Shown: one piece after another, positions 54,812 to 63,612 of the stretch
Layout: every line of letters begins with the position of its first letter
Position numbering within the stretch: position 1 is the stretch's first letter
Assembly (NCBI RefSeq): GCF_003574465.1
Contig: NZ_QOWC01000003.1
Span: 34,003-98,002, forward strand
DNA: 64,000 bases
Origin: Methylobacterium crusticola
GTDB taxonomy: Bacteria > Pseudomonadota > Alphaproteobacteria > Rhizobiales > Beijerinckiaceae
Direction: 5' to 3'
Translations under genes and position numbers: made by a program
Notes under the pieces: generated by a model
What the model saw: the letters and a program-made list of their open reading frames with translations, nothing else
The model's database searches: none
What the model was told of the DNA's origin: nothing

Positions 54812-56200
54812 TCACTCGGCCGCGGCCGGAAGCGGCGGGGCGGGGGCGCGCCCCGCCGCGGGGTCATGCCCCGCCGCGGGCCAGGGCTGCGGCGGGCGCT
54901 CGTCGGGGCGCTCGTCGGGGCGTTCCTGGAGCAGGATGCGCCGCTCCGCGATGGCGCGCCTGGCCTGGTCGAGGCCGAGCGTGAAGGCCGCCACGCCCGC
55001 GTTGTCGATGGCGCCCGTCCCGGCCCGGGCGAGGGCGGCGGCCAGGATCTCGTCGGCCTGGCGCTCGAGGTCGAACAGCTCGAGCTCGTCCTCGACGTCC
55101 CGGGTCGCCCGCACGATGGCGAGCAGCTGGCGCAGGAGCGCCATGTCGTGGGCCCGCGAGCGGGTGGCGGCCCGCGACACCAGGGTGGCGGCGGCCGAGC
55201 CGACGATCGAGACGCACATCACCAGCAGGTAGAACCAGTCGCCGTAGCGCTCGAAGAAGGTCTCGACCTCGCCGTCGTAGTAGGCCTGCGCGCCCGTGTG
55301 GACGGGCAGGGAGGCGCTCTTCGAGGTGTCGGGGGCCTCGAGCTGGTTGGCGAGGGGCAGCTCGGCGGCGAGACCCGGCCGGGTGACGAAGATCAGGCGC
55401 GCCAGCTCCGAGACCGTGGCGTCGGCGAGGCTCGCCTGGGCCACCAGCCGGTGGCTGACCCCGATGGTGGCGAAGGTCTCGGCCGGCCGCGACGGCGTGC
55501 CCCCGAAGGTGCCGCGCACCACCTCGATGCTCTCGAGGGCCGGCGAGCGGTTCGCCATCGCGGCCGATTCGCCGATCGGGATGAAGGACGGGCTGTCGCC
55601 CACCCGGGTGATGCTCGCCACGGCGTCGTTCATGCTGCGGCCGGTGGGCGGGCTCACCACCAGGACGGCGTCGACGCGCCCGTCGCGCAGGGCCGGCCCG
55701 GCCTCGCGGCCCTCCGCCAGGGGCTCCACCGCGACGGCGTCGGCCGGCACCTCGTACTGCTCGAGGATCGTGCCGAGGAGACGGGTGTTGGCGACGGGGT
55801 TGCGCACGATGCCGACGCGCCGGCCGCGCAGGTCCGGCACGGTGGCGAGCCGCGGGTCCCGGGTGATCAGGACGGCGGCGTCCCGGTGCAGGATCGCCAG
55901 CGTCTGGGTCGTCGCCGGAATGCCGACGTCGGAGCGCACCACCGCGAGGTCGGCCGCGCCGCTCTCCGCCAGGGCGGCGCTCTCGGCCACGCCCGTGGTC
56001 GGCGCGACGCGCAGGCGCACCTCCTCGTGGGCCCGGGCGAGGGCCTGGCCGATGGCCCCGATCAGCCGCGCATCCTCGCCGCCCGCGGGCCCGACCGCGA
56101 CCCGCAGGGTGGTGGGCTGACCGGCCCACTGGTAGGCCAGCAGGCACGTGGCGAGGAGCCCGAGGATCGTCGCGAGGGCGATGGGGAGGTGGCGCCGCAT
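54812..56200 (-). CDS. TAXI family TRAP-type solute-binding protein with membrane anchor and cytoplasmic tail
   Basis: A 462-residue protein. An N-terminal export segment (LPIALATILGLLATCLLAYQ) is followed by a TAXI-type periplasmic binding domain (TTLRVAVGPAGGEDARLIGA, DLRGRRVGIVRNPVANTRLL, GRVDAVLVVSPPTGRSMNDA). Near residue 335 a second membrane helix (WFYLLVMCVSIVGSAAATLV) leads to a C-terminal cytoplasmic coiled-coil-like part (about 360-430) and a Pro-rich tail with PDERPDER. TAXI proteins normally serve a fused TRAP permease; none is here. The C-terminal anchor suggests a sensor rather than a carrier. Ligand unknown. Confidence 0.85.
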   Translation of the reverse strand: MRRHLPIALATILGLLATCLLAYQWAGQPTTLRVAVGPAGGEDARLIGAIGQALARAHEEVRLRVAPTTGVAESAALAESGAADLAVVRSDVGIPATTQTLAILHRDAAVLITRDPRLATVPDLRGRRVGIVRNPVANTRLLGTILEQYEVPADAVAVEPLAEGREAGPALRDGRVDAVLVVSPPTGRSMNDAVASITRVGDSPSFIPIGESAAMANRSPALESIEVVRGTFGGTPSRPAETFATIGVSHRLVAQASLADATVSELARLIFVTRPGLAAELPLANQLEAPDTSKSASLPVHTGAQAYYDGEVETFFERYGDWFYLLVMCVSIVGSAAATLVSRAATRSRAHDMALLRQLLAIVRATRDVEDELELFDLERQADEILAAALARAGTGAIDNAGVAAFTLGLDQARRAIAERRILLQERPDERPDERPPQPWPAAGHDPAAGRAPAPPLPAAAE

Positions 56201-56303
56201 GGGCCGGCCACACTGGGGCGTCGCCCGCCCGCCGGCAATCCGGCCAATTGGCGCGGGAGCGCCCCTCCCGGGCGGGGCCTGGCGCGCCGCGGCGCGGGTC
56301 CGC

Positions 56304-56495
56304 TCAGGACCCGAGCGCGAGCCCGATCACGGCGAGGAGCGCCGCGCCGAGGACCGGCCCGAGCGTCGCGAGCGAGAGCGCGAGCGCGTCGTGCGCAGGG
56401 CCGGCGCGGTAGCGCCCGTGGGCGTCCGCGCGCTCCTTCCGGAGCAGCGGCGCATGGTAGCGCGCCGCCGCTCCGGGCGTCCGACCCTGCCGCAT
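56304..56495 (-). CDS. Small membrane protein, hypothetical
   Basis: A 63-residue frame with an Arg/Ala-rich N-terminus (MRQGRTPGAAARYHAPLLRK) and a C-terminal hydrophobic helix (LSLATLGPVLGAALLAVIGL). Codon use is normal for the genome. The ribosome binding site is weak. I cannot name a family. It lies upstream of the TAXI gene on the same strand but 100 bases away. Confidence 0.4.
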   Translation of the reverse strand: MRQGRTPGAAARYHAPLLRKERADAHGRYRAGPAHDALALSLATLGPVLGAALLAVIGLALGS

Positions 56496-56838
56496 GATGC
56501 CATCCCCGCCCGCGTGTGCCGGTCGGGATCGACCGTCGCGGAACCCTGCTTCTGACGCCTCATCTGGCGTCCGGCGCCGTCAACGGGTGGTGAATCCGGT
56601 GGCCGGGATTGCGGGCGTCGTGAACGGGAGGTTATCGGCGCGGCCCGGCCCGCTGGTTCCCGCGCTGCCGCGCCGCGCCGCGCCCGGAGCCTGCCGGCGC
56701 GCCACCGCCGTCCGCCCCCGCGTCACGCCCGCCTCGCCCCGCCGCAACCGGCTGTGAGGGATTAATTTTCGCTATCGGACGTGACGGCGATCGCGGTAGA
56801 CAGATCGCTCAGGCCAAGCAGGGTCCAGGGAGGTGGAG
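56496..56838. other. Intergenic region before the MFS gene
   Basis: About 340 bases without a supported gene. The A/T-rich stretch near 56760-56775 (GGATTAATTTTCGCTATCGG) is the likeliest promoter area for the transporter gene, but no clean -35/-10 pair is visible. Confidence 0.35.
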
Positions 56839-58161
56839 ATGGCGGGTCCGGTCCACGACGCGTCGACGTCGAAGGTCGCCACGGTGCTGCGCGTCACGAG
56901 CGGCAACTTCCTGGAGATGTTCGACTTCTTCCTGTTCGGCATCTACGCCAGCTACATCTCGAAGGCGTTCTTCCCGGCGGGCAACGAGTTCGCCTCCCTG
57001 ATGCTGACCTTCATGACCTTCGGGGCCGGCTTCCTGATGCGGCCCCTCGGGGCGATCTTCCTCGGCGCCTACGTCGACCGGATCGGCCGCCGCACGGGAC
57101 TGATCGTGACGCTGGCGATCATGGCGGCCGGCACCATCCTGATCGCCTTCGTGCCCTCCTACCAGACGATCGGCCTCGCGGCGCCGTTCCTCGTCCTGAT
57201 CGGGCGCCTGCTCCAGGGCTTCTCGGCGGGCGTCGAGCTCGGCGGCGTGTCGGTCTACCTCTCCGAGATGGCGACCCCGGGCCACAAGGGCTTCTACGTC
57301 TCCTGGCAGTCCGGCAGCCAGCAGGTCGCCGTGATGGTGGCGGCCGTGATCGGCTACGCCCTCAACCGCACCCTGATGCCGGCCGAGATGTCGGACTGGG
57401 GCTGGCGGGTGCCGTTCTTCATCGGCTGCCTGATCGTGCCGTTCCTGTTCTACATCCGGCGCTCGCTCGAGGAGACCCGGGAGTTCCTGGAGCGCAAGCA
57501 GCGGCCTTCCCTCAGCCAGGTCTTCAGCTCGCTCGGGCAGAACTGGCGCATCGTGCTGCTCGGCATGCTGCTGGTCTCGATGACCACGATCTCGTTCTAC
57601 GCCATCACGGTCTACACCCCGACCTTCGGGCGCAACGTGCTGAAGCTGTCGGAGACCGACAGCCTGATCGTGACCTTCTGCGTCGCCCTGTCGAACCTGT
57701 TCTGGCTGCCCGTGATGGGGGCGCTCTCGGACCGGATCGGCCGCAAGCCGATCCTGCTCGTCTTCTCGGCGCTCGCCGCGCTCACGGCCTACCCGGCGCT
57801 GGCCTGGCTCGTGGCCAACACCTCGTTCGTCAATATGCTGATCACGCTCCTGTGGCTGTCGTTCCTGTACGGGAGCTACAACGGCGCCATGGTGGTGGCC
57901 CTGACCGAGATCGTGCCGGCCGACGTGCGCACGGCCGGCTTCTCGCTCGCCTACTCCCTCGCCACCGCGGTGTTCGGCGGCTTCACGCCGGTCGTGTCGA
58001 CCTGGCTCATCGAGGCCACCGGCAACAAGGCCGCGCCCGGCATCTGGGTGGCGTTCGGGGGCGCGGCCGGGCTCGTCGCCACGCTGATCATCTACCGCAA
58101 GGGCGCCCCCGCCGGCGCCGCCCTCCCGGCCGGCAGCCCGCGGCCGGTCCCCGGGGAGTGA
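56839..58161 (+). CDS. MFS transporter, citrate-proton symporter-like (MHS family)
   Basis: A 440-residue, 12-helix permease of the metabolite:proton symporter branch, closest in feel to CitA/TcuC-type citrate or tricarballylate transporters. Typical segments: [20 protein letters not shown] at helix 1, [20 protein letters not shown] (the RIGRR loop 2-3 motif), [20 protein letters not shown] and a second motif, [20 protein letters not shown], in loop 8-9. The C-terminus [20 protein letters not shown] is family-typical. I start at ATG 56839 (AGGGAGG five bases ahead) and not at GTG 56833. The HAD gene converges 3 bases after its stop. Confidence 0.9.
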   Translation: MAGPVHDASTSKVATVLRVTSGNFLEMFDFFLFGIYASYISKAFFPAGNEFASLMLTFMTFGAGFLMRPLGAIFLGAYVDRIGRRTGLIVTLAIMAAGTILIAFVPSYQTIGLAAPFLVLIGRLLQGFSAGVELGGVSVYLSEMATPGHKGFYVSWQSGSQQVAVMVAAVIGYALNRTLMPAEMSDWGWRVPFFIGCLIVPFLFYIRRSLEETREFLERKQRPSLSQVFSSLGQNWRIVLLGMLLVSMTTISFYAITVYTPTFGRNVLKLSETDSLIVTFCVALSNLFWLPVMGALSDRIGRKPILLVFSALAALTAYPALAWLVANTSFVNMLITLLWLSFLYGSYNGAMVVALTEIVPADVRTAGFSLAYSLATAVFGGFTPVVSTWLIEATGNKAAPGIWVAFGGAAGLVATLIIYRKGAPAGAALPAGSPRPVPGE

Positions 58162-58164
58162 GGC

Positions 58165-58842
58165 TCAGGCGAGCAGCGCCTCCAGGCTGCCGATCACCCG
58201 GGCCGGGGCGAGGTCCGGGTACTCGTCCGGCAGCCCGGCCCGGTTGACCCACACCGTCGCGAGGACGTACGCGACGGCGCCGGCGACGTCCCAGCGGTTC
58301 GAGGACACGAACACGATCGCGTCCCGGCCGATGCCGAGGCGCGCGGGCGCGAGGTCGTAGGCCCGCGGGCTCGTCTTGAAGGTCGCGGCCGGGTCGACCG
58401 AGAGCACGGCGTCGAGGTGGTCCCCGAGCCCGGCCGCCCCCACCGCCGCGCCGAGCATCGCCGGGTCGCCGTTCGACAGGATCGCGGTCGCGAGCCCGCG
58501 CCGGCGCAGGGCGCCCAGGGTCGCGGGCACCTCCGGGTAGGCGTCGAGGGCCTCGTAGGCGGCGAGGAGGGCGGGCCGCAGGCCGGCAGCGACGCCCGGG
58601 TGCCGGGCCAGCGCGTAGTCGAGGGCCCGTTCGGTCAGGGTCCGGAACGGCGCGTAGCGGCCGCAGAGCGAGAGCACCCAGGAATATTCGAGCTGCTTCT
58701 GGCGCCAGGTCTCGGAGAGCGCGCGCGCGTCGGGCCCGATCGCGGCGGCGTGGCGCTGCACGGCGGAGTGGACGTCGAGCAGCGTGCCGTAGGCGTCGAA
58801 GACCACGGCGCGGGCGTGCGCGAAGGGGGCGGAGAGCGGCAT
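58165..58842 (-). CDS. (S)-2-haloacid dehalogenase, type II
   Basis: HAD-superfamily hydrolase of 225 residues that removes halide from L-2-haloacids. The nucleophile Asp is in AVVFDAYGTLLDVHSAV (near residue 15), the Arg/Trp region in YSWVLSLCGRYAPF, Ser-Asn in LATAILSNGDPAML, Lys in VDPAATFKTSPRAYDLA, and the Asn-Asp pair in VFVSSNRWDVAGAVAYV: all the residues of the L-DEX group. Some relatives act as phosphatases, but the SSNxWD motif favours dehalogenase. It converges tightly with the MFS transporter gene, which could import an organic acid, but no shared role is shown. Confidence 0.9.
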   Translation of the reverse strand: MPLSAPFAHARAVVFDAYGTLLDVHSAVQRHAAAIGPDARALSETWRQKQLEYSWVLSLCGRYAPFRTLTERALDYALARHPGVAAGLRPALLAAYEALDAYPEVPATLGALRRRGLATAILSNGDPAMLGAAVGAAGLGDHLDAVLSVDPAATFKTSPRAYDLAPARLGIGRDAIVFVSSNRWDVAGAVAYVLATVWVNRAGLPDEYPDLAPARVIGSLEALLA

Positions 58843-58947
58843 GGGGGACCTCGCGGGAGGGCGGCGCGGGCCGCCACGATACGCCGGTCCGGCCGGGTCC
58901 GTCCGCCCCCGCGCGGCGCCCCGGCGCGGGGGAGGGCCGGCGCCCCG

Positions 58948-60477
58948 TCACACCCGGCGCAGCCGCACCCCGAACAGCCGCAGCGCGGCGAGCAGCGTCG
59001 CCGCGTAGGCGACGAGGCCGGTCAGGCCGAGGACCGACAGGACCGCGAGCTCGCGAAAGCGCGGCAGGGAGGGGATCAGGCGCTCGATCAGGGGCAGGCC
59101 CCCGAGCGTGCAGGCCGCGAGGGCCGCGCAGGCGGCCAGCACGCCGCAGGCGGTGACGATCAGGGTGCGGCTCGGCGCGGTCCAGCCGCGGCGCCGGGCG
59201 AGGGCGAACAGGATCAGCACGTTGACCCAGACCCCGGCGGCCGTCGCGAGGGCGAGCCCCATCACGCCGAGGGGCTCGGTGAGCACCACCTTGAGGGCGA
59301 CGTTGACGGCGACCGCCGTCAGGGAGGCCATCACCGGCGTGCGGGTGTCGTGGCGCGCGTAGAAGCTCGCCACGATGCTGCGGATCAGCACCGCCGCCGG
59401 GAGCGCGAGGCCGTAGGCGGCGAGCACGGAGCCGGCCCGGGCGGCGGCCTGCGCGTCGAAGGCGCCGCGCTGGAACAGCGCCGCCATGATCAGGTCGGGC
59501 ACCAGCAGGAAGGCGACCGCGAAGGGCGCCGAGAGGGCGAGCGAGAAGCCGGTGGCCCGGTTCTGGGCCGCGTGGGCCGCGTCGGCGTCGCCGGCCGCGA
59601 GCCGCCGGCTCATCTCCGGCAGCAGCACCGTGCCGGCCGCGATGCCGATGACCCCGAACGGCAGCTGGTAGAGCCTGTCGGCGTAGTAGAGCGCCGAGAC
59701 GGCGCCGGTCGGCAGGAAGGACGCGATGATGGTGTCGGCGAACATCGCGATCTGCACGCCGGCCGAGCCGACCACGGCCGGCCCGAGCATCCGGAAGAAC
59801 CGCCGCATCCCGGCATCCGCCAGGGTCGGGCGGACCAGGGCGGGCGCGAGGCCGGCCCGGCGCGCATCCGCCAGCACGAGCCCGAATTGCAGCACGCCCG
59901 ACACCGCCACGCCCCAGGCCGCCGCGTAGGCGGCGTTCGGGAACAGGAAGGCGAGCCCCAGGGCGACGAGGAGGGAGAGGTTGAGGAGGACCGGGGCGGC
60001 CGCCGCCGCAGCGAAGCGCCGCCGGGCGTTGAGGATGCCCGAGAGCAGCGTCACCAGCGTGATGAACAGCAGGTACGGGAAGGTGATGCGGGTGAGCGCC
60101 ACCGCGAGGGCGAACTTCTCCGGCTCGTCCGCGAAGCCCGGGGCGAGGGCCCGCACGACCGCCGGCATCAGCGGCAGCGCCAGGGCCAGCACGAGGACCT
60201 GCACCAGCAGCATCAGGGTGAAGACCCGGTCGGCGAAGGCCTTGGCGGCGCCCGGCGCCCCGGCGCCGTCGAGGCCCGCGTAGGTCGGCACGAACGCGAC
60301 GTTGAAGGCGCCCTCGCCGAAGATGGCCCGGAAGTGGTTGGGCAGGCGGAACGCCACCACGAAGGCGTCGGCGATCGGGCCCGCGCCCATCACGGCCGCC
60401 ATGACGACGTCGCGCAGGAAACCGGTGCCCCGGGACACCAGCGTCCAGCCGCCGACCGAGAGAATGCTGCGGATCAT
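58948..60477 (-). CDS. murJ: Lipid II flippase MurJ
   Basis: A 509-residue MOP-superfamily membrane protein with about 14 helices that moves lipid II to the periplasmic face for peptidoglycan synthesis. It begins MIRSILSVGGWTLVSRGTGF and LRDVVMAAVMGAGPIADAFV, then FNVAFVPTYAGLDGAGAPGA and DRLYQLPFGVIGIAAGTVLL; the conserved Arg and Asp of the cavity are in these parts. The SFYARHDTRTPV motif is the usual MurJ segment. It lies downstream of the GT2 gene on the same strand across a gap with an 18-base repeat. Confidence 0.95.
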   Translation of the reverse strand: MIRSILSVGGWTLVSRGTGFLRDVVMAAVMGAGPIADAFVVAFRLPNHFRAIFGEGAFNVAFVPTYAGLDGAGAPGAAKAFADRVFTLMLLVQVLVLALALPLMPAVVRALAPGFADEPEKFALAVALTRITFPYLLFITLVTLLSGILNARRRFAAAAAAPVLLNLSLLVALGLAFLFPNAAYAAAWGVAVSGVLQFGLVLADARRAGLAPALVRPTLADAGMRRFFRMLGPAVVGSAGVQIAMFADTIIASFLPTGAVSALYYADRLYQLPFGVIGIAAGTVLLPEMSRRLAAGDADAAHAAQNRATGFSLALSAPFAVAFLLVPDLIMAALFQRGAFDAQAAARAGSVLAAYGLALPAAVLIRSIVASFYARHDTRTPVMASLTAVAVNVALKVVLTEPLGVMGLALATAAGVWVNVLILFALARRRGWTAPSRTLIVTACGVLAACAALAACTLGGLPLIERLIPSLPRFRELAVLSVLGLTGLVAYAATLLAALRLFGVRLRRV

Positions 60478-60554
60478 GGAGGGGTGGGCTCGGTCACTCG
60501 TCTCTGTTGCCGGCGCGCCGGCGCCACCCGCCGGGAGGACGGGCGGGCGCGCGA

Positions 60555-60608
60555 ATCGCGCGGGGCCAGCCTATCACGCGGGGCTGCCCAATCACGCGGG
60601 ACGGGGCG
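60555..60608. repeat. Three imperfect 18-base tandem repeats
   Basis: Units begin at 60555, 60573 and 60591, each starting ATC(G/A)CGCGGG, with diverging ends. They lie in the 175-base gap between the GT2 stop and the murJ start on the minus strand. They may be operator-like or simple duplication. Confidence 0.6.
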
Positions 60609-60652
60609 CGAGGCGGCCACGGCGCGGACCGCCGCGCCGGGCCGGCACCGGG

Positions 60653-61684
60653 TCAGAGCGCCCCCGTGAAGCTCGCGCGCTCGGGCCGCCCGCCGCGGCG
60701 GTCGTCGCGGATCGCGCCGGCCTGGCCGGCGGCGGCCGGCCCGATGCGCTCGGCCACGACGTAGAGCGGGCGCCGCTTCACCTCCGCGAAGATGCGGCCG
60801 ATATACTCGCCGATGATCCCGAGGGACATCAGCTGCACGCCGGACAGGAACATCACCGAGACAATGAGCGAGGCGTAGCCCGGCACGTCGGGGCCGCGCA
60901 TCAGGGTGTCGGCGATGAAGTAGAGGGCGGCCACCAGGGCGAGGGCGGCGACCGCGCCGCCGATGTAGGTCCAGACCCGCAGCGGCACCGTCGAGAACGA
61001 GGTGATGCCGTCGAAGGCGAAGCGGAAGAGCTTGCGGAAGCTCCACTTCGAGGTGCCGTGCCGGCGCTCCTCGACCGTGTAGGGCACGCCCACCGAGCGG
61101 AACCCGATCCAGGAGTAGAGGCCCTTGGAGAAGCGGGCGCGCTCGGGCAGGGAGCGCAGCACCTCGACGCCCCTCTGGTCGATGAGGCGGAAGTCGCCCG
61201 CGCCCTCGGGCAGCGGCATCTCGCCGAAGCGGGCGAACAGCCGGTAGTAGAGGTGGGCGAAGCCCCGGCGCAGGGCGGTCTCGTCGGCGCGGTCCGTGCG
61301 CTGGGCGTAGACCATCACGTTGCCCTCGCGCCAGCGCTCCCAGAAGGTCGCGATCAGCTCGGGCGGGTGCTGAAGGTCGGCGTCCATGATCACCACGGCG
61401 CGGCCATGGGCGTGGTCAAGGCCCGCCGCGATGGCGATCTCCTTGCCGAAGTTGCGGCTGAACGAGACCGCGCCGACCCGGGGCTCCTCGGCGTGCCGGC
61501 GCGCGATCGCCGCGGCGGTGCCGTCCTGGCTGCCGTCGTCGACGAACACCACCTCGTAGGAGGGCGTGAGGCGCTCCAGCACGGGCAGCAGGCGGGCGAG
61601 GAGCGGCTCGACGTTGGCGCTCTCGTTGTAGACCGGTATGACCACGCTGAGGTCGACCGGCTCGGGGTGTCTGAACAGCTCCAC
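60653..61684 (-). CDS. GT2 dolichol/undecaprenyl-phosphate sugar transferase (ArnC/GtrB-like)
   Basis: A 343-residue transferase that loads a sugar onto undecaprenyl phosphate. The GT-A domain shows DLSVVIPVYNESANVEPLLA, YEVVFVDDGSQDGTAAAIAR (with DDGS), VVIMDADLQHPPELIATFWE (the DxD metal site) and GAGDFRLIDQRGVEVLRSLP; two C-terminal membrane helices (YIGGAVAALALVAALYFIAD and SLIVSVMFLSGVQLMSLGII) anchor it. The start is GTG 61684, with GGAGG about eight bases ahead. It diverges from a YdjC-type deacetylase gene, and murJ follows downstream. The sugar is not readable; aminosugar or glucose are possible. Confidence 0.92.
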   Translation of the reverse strand: MELFRHPEPVDLSVVIPVYNESANVEPLLARLLPVLERLTPSYEVVFVDDGSQDGTAAAIARRHAEEPRVGAVSFSRNFGKEIAIAAGLDHAHGRAVVIMDADLQHPPELIATFWERWREGNVMVYAQRTDRADETALRRGFAHLYYRLFARFGEMPLPEGAGDFRLIDQRGVEVLRSLPERARFSKGLYSWIGFRSVGVPYTVEERRHGTSKWSFRKLFRFAFDGITSFSTVPLRVWTYIGGAVAALALVAALYFIADTLMRGPDVPGYASLIVSVMFLSGVQLMSLGIIGEYIGRIFAEVKRRPLYVVAERIGPAAAGQAGAIRDDRRGGRPERASFTGAL

Positions 61685-61778
61685 GGCGCCGTCCCTCCGG
61701 TGACGTCTGCCGGCACGGGGCCGGCCTCTCGCATCAAGAGCCGGTTTCGACCGGCGGCTCAAGGACAGGTTCTAGACC

Positions 61779-62660
61779 ATGTCACCTGAACGGCGCCCGC
61801 TGGTTCTGTGCGCCGACGATTACGGCCTCAGCCCGGGCGTCAGCCGGGGCATCCTCGCCCTGGCGCGCGCCGGACGGGTCTCCGCCACCGGCGCCATGAC
61901 CAACATCCCGGCCTTCCGGGTCGCGGCGCCGCCCCTGCGGGAACTCGCCGGGCGGATCGGGACCGGCCTCCACCTCACCCTGACGGCCGGCGAGGCGATC
62001 GGGCCGATGCCGCGCCTCGCGCCCGCGGGCCGGCTGCCGCCCCTCGGGCGCCTGATGCGGGCGGCCTTCGCGGGCGGCCTCGACCGGGGCGAGGTCCGGG
62101 ACGAGGTCGAGCGCCAGCTCGACGCCTTCGTGGCGGCGATGGGGCGCCCGCCCGACTTCGTCGACGGGCACCAGCACGTCCACGTCCTGCCGGGCGTGCG
62201 GGGCCCCCTCCTGGCGGCGCTCGCCGGGCGGGGATGGCGGGGACGGCTCTGGCTGCGGGACCCGGGCGAGAGGCCCGCCGCGATCCGCGCCCGCGCCTTC
62301 GCGGCGAAGGCCGGGCTGGTGGCGGCCCTCGGCCTCGGCTTCCGGCGAGCCGCCGCGGGGGCGGGCTTCGCGACCAACCGCGGCTTCTCGGGGTTCTCGG
62401 ACTTCGCGGCCGGCGAAGGGTCCGCGGCGGACGACGGGTCCGCGGCGGACGAGGGGTTCGCGGCGTCCTTCGAGCGGGCCTTCGCGGCGCTCGGTCCCGC
62501 CCCGGTGGTGATGTGCCACCCGGGCCTCGTCGACGACGACCTGCGGGCGCTCGACCCCGTGGTGGCGAGCCGGCCCCTCGAGCAGGCCTACCTCGCCTCC
62601 GACCGCTTCGCCGCGTTCCTGGAGCGGGAAGGCCTCCGCCTCGTCCCGGCGCCGGCCTGA
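61779..62660 (+). CDS. ChbG/HpnK (YdjC) family deacetylase
   Basis: Metal-dependent carbohydrate deacetylase of the YdjC fold, 293 residues. Metal and catalytic residues: LVLCADDYGLSPGVSRGILA (the Asp pair), GTGLHLTLTAGEAIG, DFVDGHQHVHVLPGVRGPLL (His pair), and VVMCHPGLVDDDLRALDP. The middle contains a Gly/Phe/Ala/Asp-rich insert with repeats (GFSGFSD, SAADDGSAADEG), absent in most relatives. Relatives deacetylate chitobiose or hopanoid glycans; here the GT2 gene on the opposite strand suggests work on an undecaprenyl-linked sugar, which is inference. It converges with sodB. Confidence 0.86.
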   Translation: MSPERRPLVLCADDYGLSPGVSRGILALARAGRVSATGAMTNIPAFRVAAPPLRELAGRIGTGLHLTLTAGEAIGPMPRLAPAGRLPPLGRLMRAAFAGGLDRGEVRDEVERQLDAFVAAMGRPPDFVDGHQHVHVLPGVRGPLLAALAGRGWRGRLWLRDPGERPAAIRARAFAAKAGLVAALGLGFRRAAAGAGFATNRGFSGFSDFAAGEGSAADDGSAADEGFAASFERAFAALGPAPVVMCHPGLVDDDLRALDPVVASRPLEQAYLASDRFAAFLEREGLRLVPAPA

Positions 62661-62666
62661 CGGGTG

Positions 62667-62689
62667 GGGAGGGACGCCTCGTCCCTCCC
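62667..62689. terminator. Hairpin between the YdjC and sodB genes
   Basis: GGGAGGGACG (62667-62676), loop CCT, CGTCCCTCCC (62680-62689) form a perfect 10-base-pair stem. It lies just after the YdjC-gene stop and 47 bases past the sodB stop, so it may serve both. No T run. Confidence 0.55.
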
Positions 62690-62736
62690 GCGGCGGCAGG
62701 GTCGCGGGTCCTCGCAGCCCCGCCGGACCCGGCCGC

Positions 62737-63336
62737 TCAGGCCGTCGCCTCGCCGTACATGGCCTCGACGTGCTCCCAGTTCACCAGGTTCTCGATGAAT
62801 GCCTTGAGGTAGTCGGGGCGCCGGTTGCGGTAGTCGATGTAGTAGGAGTGCTCCCAGACGTCGACGCCGAGGATCGGCTTGGCGCCGTGCACGAGCGGGT
62901 TCTCGCCGTTCGGCGTCTTGACGATCTCGAGCTTGCCGTTCTTCACGGCGAGCCAGGCCCAGCCGGAGCCGAACTGCGAGATCCCGGCCTGGATGAAGTC
63001 GGCCTTGAACTTGTCGGTGCCGCCGAGGTCCTCGGCGATCTTCTTCTCGAGGGCGCCCGGGATCGCCCCGCCGCCGTTCGGCTTCATCCACTGCCAGAAG
63101 TGGATGTGGTTGTAGTGCTGGCCGGCGTTGTTGAAGAGGGGCTGGTTCTGCCCGTAGGCCGCCTTCACCACCTCCTCGACGCTCTTGCCGGCGAGCTCGG
63201 AGCCCTCGAGGAGCTTGTTGCCGGTGTCGACGTAGGCCTTGTGGTGCTTGTCGTGGTGGAACTCGAGGGTCTCCTTCGACATGTAGGGCTGCAGCGCGTC
63301 GTAGGCGTAGGGCAGTTCGGGCAGCGTGAAGGCCAT
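62737..63336 (-). CDS. sodB: Superoxide dismutase, Fe/Mn type
   Basis: Cytoplasmic dismutase of 199 residues. N-terminus MAFTLPELPYAYDALQPYMS; metal ligands are the first His in ETLEFHHDKHHKAYV, the second in QHYNHIHFWQWM, and Asp and His in LGVDVWEHSYYIDYRNRR. GGGAIPGALEKKIAEDLGGT and FGSGWAWLAVKNGKLEIVKT are usual. The metal choice (Fe or Mn) cannot be fixed from sequence; QHYNHIHFW leans to Fe. I start at ATG 63336; upstream in-frame residues are Arg-rich. It stands alone. Confidence 0.96.
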   Translation of the reverse strand: MAFTLPELPYAYDALQPYMSKETLEFHHDKHHKAYVDTGNKLLEGSELAGKSVEEVVKAAYGQNQPLFNNAGQHYNHIHFWQWMKPNGGGAIPGALEKKIAEDLGGTDKFKADFIQAGISQFGSGWAWLAVKNGKLEIVKTPNGENPLVHGAKPILGVDVWEHSYYIDYRNRRPDYLKAFIENLVNWEHVEAMYGEATA

Positions 63337-63612
63337 AGCGTGTCTCCGGATCGCACGAAGGGGAAAGATCCGCGGCCGCATCGGTGGCGCCGCCGCGGCA
63401 CCCGCGCGTTAGGTAAGTCGGCGGTGCGGCTCCGGCAACGCCGGGGACGCGCCGTCCGGGCTTTTGCGCGCGGGTTTCGGGCGCCGCCGCCGGGCCGGAT
63501 TTTGCAAAAGCGGCGCACGTCCTTAATCTGAGCCGTAACCCGCCCCGTGGGGGCCTCCTCGCGTCCCGTTCCCGGTGCTGCCGGGGCCGCGTTGCCGTTC
63601 CTTGAGAGTCTG

